From positions 62,001 to 126,000 of the forward strand of contig NZ_AUEW01000007.1 of NCBI RefSeq assembly GCF_000426185.1: a DNA stretch of 64,000 nucleotides. The letters are read 5' to 3'. The notes beneath the pieces are model-generated. The model was not told the DNA's origin. It saw only the letters and a list, made by a program, of their open reading frames with translations, and ran no database searches. The position numbers and the translations under genes are program-made. This DNA comes from Cellulomonas sp. URHD0024 (GTDB lineage: Bacteria; Actinomycetota; Actinomycetes; Actinomycetales; Cellulomonadaceae). Shown here in pieces: positions 24,107 through 32,537 of the stretch. The first letter of the stretch is position 1, and every line of letters begins with the position of its first letter.

Positions 24107-24922
24107 TCAGCCGAGCGACGGCATCACCGTCGTGACCTGGGCGGCCGGGGGTGCGACGACCGGTGTGCCCAAGCCGACGTTCGAGATGTCGGTGGTCGTG
24201 GTCGAGGCGCCGACGTCCAGCACCGTGCGGACGGGAAGGTTGCGGTCGTCGAGCCAGAACGTGCACCGGACCCTCGCGGGCAGCGGCGCGGCGGGGTCCG
24301 TGGGCAGGCTCGCGGCGGCGTCGGGGGTGAGCAGGGACGTGTCGAGGACGACCGTGTACGCCGTCGCCACGACGCCGTTGACGTCCTCGTGCGCGCCGTT
24401 GCTGGCGATGCTGGTGATGGCCCCTTCCATGCCGACGTAGCCCGACCGGAGCACGTCGTCGCGGAACCCCGAGAACTCCGCAGCGAGGGGGTTGGACGTG
24501 TCGTCGGGCGTGATCTTCACGAACTTCCCGCGGGTGCGCTCTCCCAGCCGGACGTACAGAATCCCGTTGACGAGCCGGATCTCCGCGCCGTTCGTCGACG
24601 CCGCGAAGTTCTTCCTGCCGTCCGCGAGGTCTGCGGAGCCGGCCAGCTGCACGGGTGCCGGGCCGGTCGTCGCCATCGTCAGGTCGTAGCTCTGGACCGC
24701 GGCGAGCGCGGCGTCGAGGCGCGGGAAGAGGGTCTTGGCGGTCACCTCGTCGGCGGTCGCAGTGGGAGTGGGAGTGGGAGTCTGCGAGGGCGCCGCCGAG
24801 GCCGCCGCGGGCGCCGCACTGGGCGGTGCGGACGGCTCGTCGGCGGCGGCGCCACCACAGGCGGACAGGGCGACCACCAGGACCGCGGCGAAGGGCAGGG
24901 CGAGGAGATTCGGACGCTTCAT
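24107..24922 (-). CDS. lipoprotein, LppX/LprG-like
   Basis: 271 residues. A signal peptide ends in the lipobox LSAC, with the modified Cys around residue 22. A Ser/Ala/Pro-rich linker with a PTPTPT run follows, encoded by GTGGGA hexamer repeats near 24761-24780. The mature domain (residues ~60-271) has the half-barrel pattern of LppX/LprAFG lipid-binding lipoproteins: NGAEIRLVNGILYVRLG, FWLDDRNLPVRTVLD. These carry or sense lipids at the outer face of the membrane. It is divergent from the next gene. Confidence 0.8.
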   Translation of the reverse strand: MKRPNLLALPFAAVLVVALSACGGAAADEPSAPPSAAPAAASAAPSQTPTPTPTATADEVTAKTLFPRLDAALAAVQSYDLTMATTGPAPVQLAGSADLADGRKNFAASTNGAEIRLVNGILYVRLGERTRGKFVKITPDDTSNPLAAEFSGFRDDVLRSGYVGMEGAITSIASNGAHEDVNGVVATAYTVVLDTSLLTPDAAASLPTDPAAPLPARVRCTFWLDDRNLPVRTVLDVGASTTTTDISNVGLGTPVVAPPAAQVTTVMPSLG

Positions 24923-25073
24923 GTGAGGACCCCCCGGTCGTCGCCTGTCTCGGGCGGGCGTCCCGGACATCGGCGCGCGGTCAGTTTGGCAGCCGGAGTG
25001 TCGGCCGCGCAGGTGACATTTCGCACCCGGGGGATGTCGTGACGGCGACGATCCGGTGGAGTAGTTTCCGCGC

Positions 25074-25409
25074 ATGGAGCTCTCCGAGAGCCGGCTGCCC
25101 GGTCGCCTCGTGCCCACCGGCGGCGGCCACGTGCCCGTGCGGGTGCACGGGTTCCTCGGGTCGGCGGCCCCGCGCCGGGCCGGTCGGTCGGAGCGGGGAT
25201 TCGCGGTCGAGCTGGCCCGCACGTCGCACGGCGTCGTGAAGGTCCTGGACGGCGCGACGGTGCTCGGGTTCCTGACCGAGGCGTGGTCGCAGACCATGGA
25301 CTTCGATCTCTGGTCCTGCGAGCAGGCCGGTGAGCCGGCGCTCGCGCGTGCGGTGCTGGAGGAGGACGACCTCTTCGTCATGCTGGCATGGAAGCGGCGT
25401 CGCGCCTAG
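25074..25409 (+). CDS. hypothetical protein, 111 residues
   Basis: A short soluble protein with VHGFLGSAAPRRAGRSERG and the tail LEEDDLFVMLAWKRR. No family recognised. ATG 25074 lies 6 nt behind TAGTTT (25062-25067), a clear leaderless promoter, which supports expression. It precedes the ParA-like gene by 152 bp and is divergent from the lipoprotein gene. Confidence 0.65.
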   Translation: MELSESRLPGRLVPTGGGHVPVRVHGFLGSAAPRRAGRSERGFAVELARTSHGVVKVLDGATVLGFLTEAWSQTMDFDLWSCEQAGEPALARAVLEEDDLFVMLAWKRRRA

Positions 25410-25561
25410 GTCACGACTGGCGTCCGAGAGCGCGCTCGAGGTCGACGCCCCGCGGCGACACAGCCGGATCGACGGCAGCGCTACCGCAGGTCGGGCGCGC
25501 GTGAGACCGTGCCAGCGTGTCGCTCGCTCGACACCACGCACGGTCCCGCCGGGAGGCACTC

Positions 25562-26302
25562 ATGAAGGTCTACGCGTCCTACAACATCAAGGGCGGGGTG
25601 GGGAAGACCTCCACGGCGGTGAACCTCGCCCACCTGGCGTCGGCGGAGGGCCGGCGGACGCTCCTGTGGGACCTCGACCCACAGGCCGCGGCGACGTACA
25701 TGTTCAAGGTCAAGCCGCGGGTCAAGGGCGGCGGCCACGGCCTGGTGACCGGCAAGAGGCCGCTCGAGGACGCGATCAGGGCGACCGACTTCGGCGACCT
25801 GGACCTGCTTCCGGCCGACTTCTCCTACCGCAACCTGGACCTCGAGCTCGACGACGCCAAGAAGCGCACACGGCGCCTCGACCAGCTGATCGGCAGCCTC
25901 CCCGGCGTCTACGACGTCGTGTTCCTCGACTGCCCCCCGAGCATCTCGCTGATGTCCGAGAACGTCCTGCACGCCGCCGACACGCTCGTGGTGCCCCTGG
26001 TCCCCGCGACGCTGTCCGTGCGCACGTTCGAGCAGCTGAAGTCGTTCGTCGCCGACTCGGACAAGCCGCGACCCGACCTGGTGGCGTTCTTCTCCATGGT
26101 CGACCGGCGCAAACGGCTGCACGGCCAGGTCGTCGACTCGATCGCCCGGGACGGCGGTGCGCGGGTCGCGCGGACGGAGATCCCGGCCCTGTCGATCATC
26201 GAGCAGATGGCCGAACGGCAGGCGCCCGTGACCGCGTTCGCCCCGAGGAGCCGTGCCGCACTGCTCTACCAGCGCCTGTGGGCCGAGGTCCGGGCCGCGT
26301 AG
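25562..26302 (+). CDS. ParA/MinD-family ATPase, orphan
   Basis: A 246-residue P-loop ATPase. The deviant Walker A motif is KGGVGKTS (residues 10-17), Walker A' is WDLDPQAAAT, and Walker B is VVFLDCPPSISLM. GGGAGG precedes ATG 25562 by 6 nt; a longer frame opens at 25517 but starts before the domain. No parB or parS-like sequence is adjacent, so it is an orphan ParA, perhaps positioning a protein complex rather than DNA. Its 3' end is 5 bp from the convergent transporter gene. Confidence 0.88.
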   Translation: MKVYASYNIKGGVGKTSTAVNLAHLASAEGRRTLLWDLDPQAAATYMFKVKPRVKGGGHGLVTGKRPLEDAIRATDFGDLDLLPADFSYRNLDLELDDAKKRTRRLDQLIGSLPGVYDVVFLDCPPSISLMSENVLHAADTLVVPLVPATLSVRTFEQLKSFVADSDKPRPDLVAFFSMVDRRKRLHGQVVDSIARDGGARVARTEIPALSIIEQMAERQAPVTAFAPRSRAALLYQRLWAEVRAA

Positions 26303-26307
26303 CGCCG

Positions 26308-27366
26308 TCAGTGGTCGTGCCGGTGGTGCGCGTCCGGGTAGTGGTCGTGCGCGTGGGTCGTCGCCGTGTGCGTGTGCACGTGACGGTGCCGGACCCCCGG
26401 CGCGACCGGTTCGGGGTGCTCGTGAGCGTGGTGTCCGTCGCCGTGGGTGTGCCAGTGCTCGTGCGTCACGGCGGCGTGCGTGTGCTCGTGCCCGTGCCGT
26501 TCGGTCAGGTGCAGCCAGACGCCGGACGCCATCAACGTCCCGGCGACGGCGAGCTGCCAGGTGAGTGGGTCGCCGAGCGCGAGGGCCAGGACCGCGCCGA
26601 AGAACGGTGCGACCGAGAAGTACGCGCCCGCCCGGGCCGTGCCCACGTGCCGCAGCCCGACGATGAACAGCGCGAGGCTCAACCCGTACGCGACGAAGCC
26701 CAGCGCGAGCGCCCCGGCGGTCGTGGCCGCGGACGGCAGGTGAGCGCCGAGCGCCAGGGCGAGCACGAGGTTCGTCGGCCCGGCGACGGCACCCTTGACC
26801 GCGGCGAGCCAGGTCGCGTCGCTCAGCGCGACCTTGCGGGTCAGGTTGTTGTCCAGCGCCCAGCAGGCACACGCGCCGACGACCGCGACCGCCGGCCACA
26901 CGCTGTCGACCTGTGCCTGGCCCGTCGGAACGGCGATCACGACCGCGCCGGCGAGGATGGCCAGCATGCCCGCGACGACGCGACGCCCGGCGGGCTCGTG
27001 GAACACCACCCAGGCGATCACGGCGGTCAGCACACCCTCGGCGTTGAGGAGCAGAGACGCACCCGACGCGGGCATCGCGGCGAGCCCGAACATCAGGAGC
27101 ACCGGTCCCGCGACGCCTCCCGCGACCACAGCGCCGAGCAGCCACGGGACCTCGGGCCGCGCGAGCCGGACGCGGGGGGTGCGACGCACCAGCCGCCACA
27201 GCCCGAGCCCGAGACCCGATCCGACGTACAGCAGCCCGGCGAGCAGCCACGGACTCACGTCGCCGAGCAGGAGCTTGGCCAGCGGCGCGCTCGCACCGAA
27301 CAGCACCGCGGCCGCCAGCGCGGCGCGCACCCCGGTGTTGCCCAGCCCGCGGCCCGACTCGCTCAC
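26308..27366 (-). CDS. EamA-family transporter with histidine-rich C-terminal tail
   Basis: 352 residues. About ten membrane helices make two EamA repeats, with AAVLFGASAPLAKLLLG in the first and ACACWALDNNLTRKVALSD at the start of the second. The last ~64 residues are soluble and contain 23 histidines in runs such as HGHEHTH and HHRHDH. Such tails bind Zn, Ni, Co or Cu in metal transporters and chaperones, but are unusual on EamA proteins. GTG 27366 is preferred over ATG 27462, whose extra residues are not membrane-like. Metal efflux or metal sensing is inferred. Confidence 0.85.
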   Translation of the reverse strand: MSESGRGLGNTGVRAALAAAVLFGASAPLAKLLLGDVSPWLLAGLLYVGSGLGLGLWRLVRRTPRVRLARPEVPWLLGAVVAGGVAGPVLLMFGLAAMPASGASLLLNAEGVLTAVIAWVVFHEPAGRRVVAGMLAILAGAVVIAVPTGQAQVDSVWPAVAVVGACACWALDNNLTRKVALSDATWLAAVKGAVAGPTNLVLALALGAHLPSAATTAGALALGFVAYGLSLALFIVGLRHVGTARAGAYFSVAPFFGAVLALALGDPLTWQLAVAGTLMASGVWLHLTERHGHEHTHAAVTHEHWHTHGDGHHAHEHPEPVAPGVRHRHVHTHTATTHAHDHYPDAHHRHDH

Positions 27367-27498
27367 GGGTCCATCCTCGTCCGCCGCGGTACTCCCCGTC
27401 GCCCATGCACGCGGCGTATACGGTTGTGGGTGCGGATTCCACCTGCACCTGCGTCCTCCCACGCCTCAGTGACCGGTATCTGCGGCTAGGCTCGCACG

Positions 27499-27909
27499 GT
27501 GCCCACCTACCGGATCAAAGACGCCGCCGACCTGCTCGGTGTGAGCGCCGACACCGTTCGCCGCTGGGCCGAGAGCGGTCGCGTCGCGACGACCACGGAC
27601 CCGTCGGGTCGCCAGGCGATCGACGGCGCGGTGCTGGCGAGGTTCGCCGAGGACCTCGCAAAGGACGCCGCCCAGCTCCCGCCCGGTGACATCGCCGCCG
27701 CCTCCGTCCGCAACCGGTTCACTGGCCTCGTCACCCGCGTCGTGCGGGACACTGTCATGGCCCAGGTCGAGATCCAGTCGGGGCCGCACCGCGTCGTCTC
27801 CCTGATGAGCCGGGAGGCCGCCGACGAGCTCGGTCTGGAGCCCGGCGTTCTCGCCGTCGCGGCCGTCAAGGCCACCAATGTGTCCGTCGAGATCCCCCGA
27901 AGCCACTGA
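27499..27909 (+). CDS. molybdenum-binding HTH/TOBE protein (MopI-like)
   Basis: 136 residues. Residues 1-50 are an excisionase/MerR-like HTH (YRIKDAADLLGVSADTVRRWAESGR). Residues ~70-133 are one TOBE/Mop domain (SVRNRFTGLVTRVVRDTVMAQVEIQ, ending VKATNVSVEI), which binds molybdate. GTG 27499 is 6 nt behind TAGGCT (27487-27492), leaderless. It precedes modABC on the same strand by 11 bp, so it is the likely molybdate-responsive regulator or buffer for the uptake operon. Confidence 0.9.
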   Translation: MPTYRIKDAADLLGVSADTVRRWAESGRVATTTDPSGRQAIDGAVLARFAEDLAKDAAQLPPGDIAAASVRNRFTGLVTRVVRDTVMAQVEIQSGPHRVVSLMSREAADELGLEPGVLAVAAVKATNVSVEIPRSH

Positions 27910-27920
27910 GGAGCGACCCG

Positions 27921-28709
27921 GTGCCTCGTCGTCTCGCCGTCGCCCTCGTCGCCGCGGCGGTCGGTCTGGGCTCCGCCAGTTGCGCCTCGGGCTCGTCGGA
28001 CACCCCGAGCGCGACCTCGAGCTCGTCGCTGACCGGCGACATCACGGTGCTCGCTGCGGCCTCGCTCACGGAGTCGTTCACCACGCTCGGCCGGCACTTC
28101 GAGGCGGCGCACCCCGGGGTCACGGTGCGGTTCAGCTTCGCCGCGAGCTCGGCGCTCGCCCAGCAGATCACCGACGGTGCCCCGGCGGACGTGTTCGCGT
28201 CGGCGAGCGCCACGACGATGCGCGACGTCGTGACCGCGGGCGAGGCGAGCGACCCCGTCGTCTTCGCGACGAACAGCATGGAGATCGCCGTCCCGCCGAC
28301 GAACCCGGCCAAGGTCACGGGCGTGCACGACCTGACGAGCACGGCGGTGACGACCGCGCTCTGCCAGCCGCAGGTGCCGTGCGGCGCGACGGCCGCCGCG
28401 GTGTTCACCAACGCCGGGATCACGGTCACCCCCGTGACGCTCGAGCCCGACGTCAGGTCGGTGCTGAGCAAGGTGGAGCTCGGCGAGGTCGACGCGGGAG
28501 TCGTGTACGTCACCGACGTGCTGGCAGCGGGCGAGAAGGTGCGGGGCGTCGAGATCCCGGACGACGTGAACGCCTCGACCGACTACCCCATCGCGCCGCT
28601 GGCACACTCCACCCACGCCGAGGCTGCCTCCGCGTTCGTCGACTACGTCCTGTCCGCGGACGGCGCGCGGGTGCTGTCCGCGGCCGGCTTCCGCCAACCG
28701 GGCGCCTGA
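27921..28709 (+). CDS. modA: molybdate ABC transporter, substrate-binding lipoprotein ModA
   Basis: 262 residues. A signal peptide ends in the lipobox SASC. The mature protein has the ModA opening ITVLAAASLTESFTTLG, then SFAASSALAQQITDGAPADVFASA and a C-terminal HAEAASAFVDYVLSADGARVL. Ser residues in the AASL and SSALA loops bind the oxyanion. GAGGAG precedes GTG 27921 by 8 nt. It delivers molybdate or tungstate to ModBC. Confidence 0.95.
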   Translation: MPRRLAVALVAAAVGLGSASCASGSSDTPSATSSSSLTGDITVLAAASLTESFTTLGRHFEAAHPGVTVRFSFAASSALAQQITDGAPADVFASASATTMRDVVTAGEASDPVVFATNSMEIAVPPTNPAKVTGVHDLTSTAVTTALCQPQVPCGATAAAVFTNAGITVTPVTLEPDVRSVLSKVELGEVDAGVVYVTDVLAAGEKVRGVEIPDDVNASTDYPIAPLAHSTHAEAASAFVDYVLSADGARVLSAAGFRQPGA

Positions 28710-28713
28710 CACC

Positions 28714-29550
28714 GTGCAGACGCTGAGCTCCCGGGAGCGCGAACGCCGGGCGACGAGCGGGGGCGGGTCGCGGTCGGCGCCGGTCCCGCTGCTCGTGCCC
28801 GCGATCGTGGGGATGCTGTTCCTCGTCGTCCCCCTGCTCGGCCTGGTCTTCCGCGCGCCCTGGGGTCAGGCGTGGACGATCCTGCACGGCTCGGCGGCGG
28901 GCGAGGCGCTGCGGCTGTCGCTGTGGACCTCGACGACGGCCACCGCGATCTCGCTGGTGGTCGGGGTACCGCTGGCCTGGGTGCTGGCCCGCACGCACTT
29001 CCCGGGCCTGCGGCTGGTGCGCGCCCTCGTCACGCTTCCGCTGGTGCTGCCTCCGGTGGTCGGCGGCGTCGCGCTGCTCCTGGCCTTCGGGCGCAGCGGG
29101 TTCGTCGGGCAGTACCTGGACCAGTGGTTCGGGATCACGCTGCCGTTCACGCCGGCCGCGGTCGTCATCGCCGAGACGTTCGTGGCCATGCCGTTCCTCA
29201 TCGTGACGGTCGAAGGGGCGCTGCGGTCCGCGGACCAGGGCTTCGAGGAGGCCGCTGCCACCCTCGGCGCAGGGCGGATGACGGTGTTCCGACGAGTCAC
29301 CGTTCCGCTGGTCGCGCCGTCGCTGGTCGCCGGTGCGGTGCTGTGCTGGGCCCGGGCGCTCGGTGAGTTCGGCGCGACGATCACGTTCGCGGGCAGCTAC
29401 CCGGGGCGCACGCAAACCATGCCGATCGCCGTCTACTACGCCCTGGAGACCGACCCGGACGCCGCGATCCTGCTCAGCCTGGTGCTGCTGCTCGTGTCGG
29501 TCGTCGTGCTGGTCGCCCTGCGTGACCGCTGGCTCAGGGGAGCGGTGTGA
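28714..29550 (+). CDS. modB: molybdate ABC transporter permease ModB
   Basis: 278 residues with six membrane helices. The EAA loop that contacts the ATPase is GFEEAAATLGAGRMTVFRRVT, and GEFGATITFAGSYPGRTQTMPIAVY is the family signature of ModB. A basic, disordered N-terminus (RERERRATSGGGSR) precedes helix 1. It starts 4 bp after modA and overlaps modC by 4 bp. Confidence 0.95.
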   Translation: MQTLSSRERERRATSGGGSRSAPVPLLVPAIVGMLFLVVPLLGLVFRAPWGQAWTILHGSAAGEALRLSLWTSTTATAISLVVGVPLAWVLARTHFPGLRLVRALVTLPLVLPPVVGGVALLLAFGRSGFVGQYLDQWFGITLPFTPAAVVIAETFVAMPFLIVTVEGALRSADQGFEEAAATLGAGRMTVFRRVTVPLVAPSLVAGAVLCWARALGEFGATITFAGSYPGRTQTMPIAVYYALETDPDAAILLSLVLLLVSVVVLVALRDRWLRGAV

Positions 29551-30629
29551 CCGCCGGACTCGTCGCGCGGGCCGAGGTGACCCGGGGCGCGTTCACCCTG
29601 CACGCCGACCTCCGCGTCGCGCCGGGAGAGGTCGTCGCGGTCCTCGGTCCGAACGGCGCAGGCAAGTCGACGCTGCTCAGCGCGGTCGCGGGGCTGACGC
29701 CCGTCTCCGCCGGACAGATCCTGCTGGACGGCGACGTCCTCGACGACGCGAGCACAGGTGCGTTCCTCGACGCCGCGCACCGACCGGTCGGCTTCGTGTT
29801 CCAGAGCTACCGCCTCTTCCCGCACCTCAGCGTCCGGGAGAACGTCGCGTTCTCGCCGAGGGCGCGCGGGTCGAGCCGGGCCGACGCCCGGTCGGCAGCG
29901 GACGACTGGCTCGCCCGGCTGGGCCTCACCGAGCTGGCCGCGCGTCGTCCCGGCGACCTGTCCGGCGGACAGGCGCAACGCGTGGCCCTGGCCCGCGCCC
30001 TCGCGGGCGGCCCGAGCCTCCTGCTCCTCGACGAGCCTCTGTCCGCGCTCGACGCCGGCAGCCGGCTCGACGTGCAGACGGAGCTCAAGAAGCACCTGTC
30101 GGGCTTTGCGGGCGCCTGCCTCGTCGTCACGCACGACCCGCTCGAGGCGCTGCTGCTCGCGGACCGGCTGGTCGTCCTGGAGCATGGCCGCGTCGTCCAG
30201 GAGGGCACCCCGGCGCAGGTCGCCCGCCGGCCGGCCACCGAGTACGTCGCCAAGCTCGTCGGCCTGAACCTCTACACCGGAACGGTCGACGGCTCCCAGG
30301 TGGCTCTCGACGGTGGGGGCACGTTCGTCGTGCCGAACCACGGTGAGCACGGCGACGTCCTGGTCGCGCTGCGCCCCTCGGCGGTCGTCGTCAGCCCGCA
30401 CCGGCCCGACGTCTCCAGCGCCCGCAACACGTGGTCGGCCACGATCGTCGGCCTGACGATGCTGACCGACCGGGTACGGCTCGACCTCGTCGGGAAGCCG
30501 TCGGCGCTTGTCGACGTCACGCCCGCCGCGGTCGCGGAGCTCGGGCTCGCTCCGGGGGGCGAGGTGTGGCTGTCCGCCAAGGCGACCGAGCTCGAGGTGT
30601 ACGGCCAGGTCCCCGGATCGCGCTCGTGA
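29547..30629 (+). CDS. modC: molybdate ABC transporter ATPase ModC
   Basis: 360 residues. Walker A is GPNGAGKST, the Q-loop FVFQSYRLFP, the signature LSGGQAQRVALARAL, Walker B LLLLDEPLSALD and the switch His in VVTHDPLEA. Residues ~240-360 carry C-terminal TOBE-like sheets (DVLVALRPSAVVV) that can sense molybdate and inhibit transport. It starts inside the modB stop (GTGA). An inverted repeat after its stop belongs to the next operon. Confidence 0.95.
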   Translation: MTAGLVARAEVTRGAFTLHADLRVAPGEVVAVLGPNGAGKSTLLSAVAGLTPVSAGQILLDGDVLDDASTGAFLDAAHRPVGFVFQSYRLFPHLSVRENVAFSPRARGSSRADARSAADDWLARLGLTELAARRPGDLSGGQAQRVALARALAGGPSLLLLDEPLSALDAGSRLDVQTELKKHLSGFAGACLVVTHDPLEALLLADRLVVLEHGRVVQEGTPAQVARRPATEYVAKLVGLNLYTGTVDGSQVALDGGGTFVVPNHGEHGDVLVALRPSAVVVSPHRPDVSSARNTWSATIVGLTMLTDRVRLDLVGKPSALVDVTPAAVAELGLAPGGEVWLSAKATELEVYGQVPGSRS

Positions 30630-30645
30630 TCGTGGTCGCGCACAG

Positions 30646-30672
30646 GTATCGGGCCGTTGCGCCGCCCGATAC
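30646..30672. promoter_or_regulatory. perfect 9-bp inverted repeat before the ABC-2 operon
   Basis: GTATCGGGC (30646-30654) and GCCCGATAC (30664-30672) flank a 9-nt spacer and end 9 nt before the permease ATG. The span of 27 bp suits a dimeric repressor or activator. A short terminator for modC is the other possibility; no U-tract follows. Confidence 0.6.
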
Positions 30673-30681
30673 GTTCGTCGC

Positions 30682-31728
30682 ATGAAGGCGATGGTCGTCA
30701 AGGAGTTCCGGGAGCTGGCACGCGATCGGCGCACGTTGGCCATGCTGATCGTCCTGCCGCTGCTGCTGCTCGTGATCTTCGGGTACGCGGCCAACTTCTA
30801 CGTCTCGTCGGTCAAGGCGGCGGTCGTCGGGCCGCAGGCGGCTCAGGTGACGGCGCAGCTGCCCGCGTTCTTCGAGGTGACGGTCGACGCGCCGACCGAC
30901 ACTCGGGCCGATGCCGAGAAGCTGCTGCAGGACAACACGGTCGACGTCGCGTTCGTGGCAGACCAGACGCCGGTCCTCGCCCTCGTCGACGGCTCGAACC
31001 TGTTCGCGGCGCAGTCGATCGTCGGGACGCTCAACTCGTTCGGCTCCAGCGTGCAGACCGAGGTCCTGTACAACCCGGACCTGACCACCGCGTGGGTGAT
31101 GATCCCCGCGATCATCGGCCTGATCCTGACGTTCATCGGCACGATCGTGACCAGCATCGGGCTGGTCCGCGAGCGTGAGGCCGGCACGCTGGAGCAGCTG
31201 GCCGTGATGCCGATCAAGCCGAGCTCGGTGATCCTCGGCAAGATCGCGCCGTACTTCCTGCTGGCTTCCCTCGACATGATCATCGTGACCGTGCTCGGCA
31301 TGACGCTGTTCGACGTCCCGTTCAACGGCAGCGTGGCGGTCTTCGCGCTGGGCGCGGCGCTGTTCCTGTTCGTCGTGCTCGGGATCGGCGTGTTCATCTC
31401 CACGATCTCGCGGACCACCGGGCAGGCGATCCAGACCGCGTTCCTCGTGATGCTGCCGTCGATCCTGCTGTCCGGGATGATCTTCCCGCTCGACGCCATG
31501 GCCCCGGGCGTGCGGTGGATCGGGTACCTGCTGCCGCTGACCTACTTCGTGATGATCTCCCAGGGTGTGATGCTGCGCGGGGCCTCGCTGGTCTCGCTGT
31601 GGCCGGCGTTCGCGGTGCTGGCGGTGATGGCGACGGTCGTCTTCACGGCTGCGACCCTGCGGTTCCGTCGCGACCTCGCACCGGGCGAGCGGAGGCGGGC
31701 ACCCGCTGCCGCGCGGGTCGACGCATGA
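30682..31728 (+). CDS. ABC-2 type exporter permease
   Basis: 348 residues. Helix 1 (LAMLIVLPLLLLVIFGYAANFYVS) is followed by a large extracytoplasmic domain (residues ~45-150) and five C-terminal helices. The motif EREAGTLEQLAVMPIKPSSVILGK between helices 2 and 3 is typical of the YhhJ/YbhR-like ABC-2 group. It is the first gene of a three-gene operon with two ATPases, each overlapping by 4 bp. Substrates of such systems are drugs, lipids or polyketides. Which one is moved here is unknown, and no membrane fusion protein is present. Confidence 0.9.
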   Translation: MKAMVVKEFRELARDRRTLAMLIVLPLLLLVIFGYAANFYVSSVKAAVVGPQAAQVTAQLPAFFEVTVDAPTDTRADAEKLLQDNTVDVAFVADQTPVLALVDGSNLFAAQSIVGTLNSFGSSVQTEVLYNPDLTTAWVMIPAIIGLILTFIGTIVTSIGLVREREAGTLEQLAVMPIKPSSVILGKIAPYFLLASLDMIIVTVLGMTLFDVPFNGSVAVFALGAALFLFVVLGIGVFISTISRTTGQAIQTAFLVMLPSILLSGMIFPLDAMAPGVRWIGYLLPLTYFVMISQGVMLRGASLVSLWPAFAVLAVMATVVFTAATLRFRRDLAPGERRRAPAAARVDA

Positions 31729-32537
31729 CCTTCGGGCTGCGGTCCGCGACCGTGCGGTTCGGTGAGACCGTCGCGCTCGACGACGTCACCGTCGAGGTCC
31801 CGGCGGGCTCGGTCGTGGCGGTGGTGGGAGGCGACGGCGCCGGCAAGACGACGCTCCTGCGCGCGTTGGTCCGCGAGCAGCGCCTGGACGGCGGTGAGGT
31901 CGAGGCTCCCGGCAAGCAGGACCTCGGCTTCCTGCCGGCGTCGTCGGGAAGCTGGGCGTCGCTGTCGGTGAGGCAGAACATCGACTTCGTCGGGGGGATC
32001 TACGGCCTGTCGGGCGCCGTCCTGGACGCCCGCCGCGCGGAGGTGCTCGAGGGCGCGGACCTGACCGCGGCGTCCGAGCGTCTGGCGTCCCAGCTGTCGG
32101 GCGGGATGCGGCGCAAGCTCGGCTTCTGCCTGGCCAGCGTCCACCGCCCCGCCCTGCTGGTTCTCGACGAGCCCAGCACGGGCATCGACCCCGTGAGCCG
32201 CATCGACCTGTGGCGGATGGTGTCGCAGGCAGCCGCCGCCGGCGCCGCGGTGATCATGTCGACGACGTACCTCGACGAGGCCGAGCGTGCCGGGCACCTC
32301 GTCGTCATGGACGCCGGACGGGTGCTGGTGCAGGGCTCGTACGAGCAGGTGCGCGCCCAGTTCACGGGCACCGTGTCGAGCGGTCGCACAGCGGTCAGGC
32401 CACAGTGGTCGTGGCGGCGCGGCCCCGAACGGCACGAGTTCTGGCCCGTCGGCCAGACGCCGACCGACGGGCGCGTGATCGAGCCCGACCTCGAGGACAT
32501 CGTCATCGCGCTCTCGCTGCAGCGGACGACGGCATGA
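31725..32537 (+). CDS. ABC transporter ATPase (first of a pair)
   Basis: 270 residues. Walker A is GGDGAGKTT, the signature LSGGMRRKLGFCLAS, Walker B LLVLDEPSTGIDP, and the switch region STTYLDEAERAG has Thr-Tyr where the usual His would be. After residue ~215 is a tail that ends DLEDIVIALSLQ. With the next gene it resembles a split YbhF, which carries two ATPase domains in one chain. It starts in the permease stop codon. Confidence 0.88.
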   Translation: MTFGLRSATVRFGETVALDDVTVEVPAGSVVAVVGGDGAGKTTLLRALVREQRLDGGEVEAPGKQDLGFLPASSGSWASLSVRQNIDFVGGIYGLSGAVLDARRAEVLEGADLTAASERLASQLSGGMRRKLGFCLASVHRPALLVLDEPSTGIDPVSRIDLWRMVSQAAAAGAAVIMSTTYLDEAERAGHLVVMDAGRVLVQGSYEQVRAQFTGTVSSGRTAVRPQWSWRRGPERHEFWPVGQTPTDGRVIEPDLEDIVIALSLQRTTA

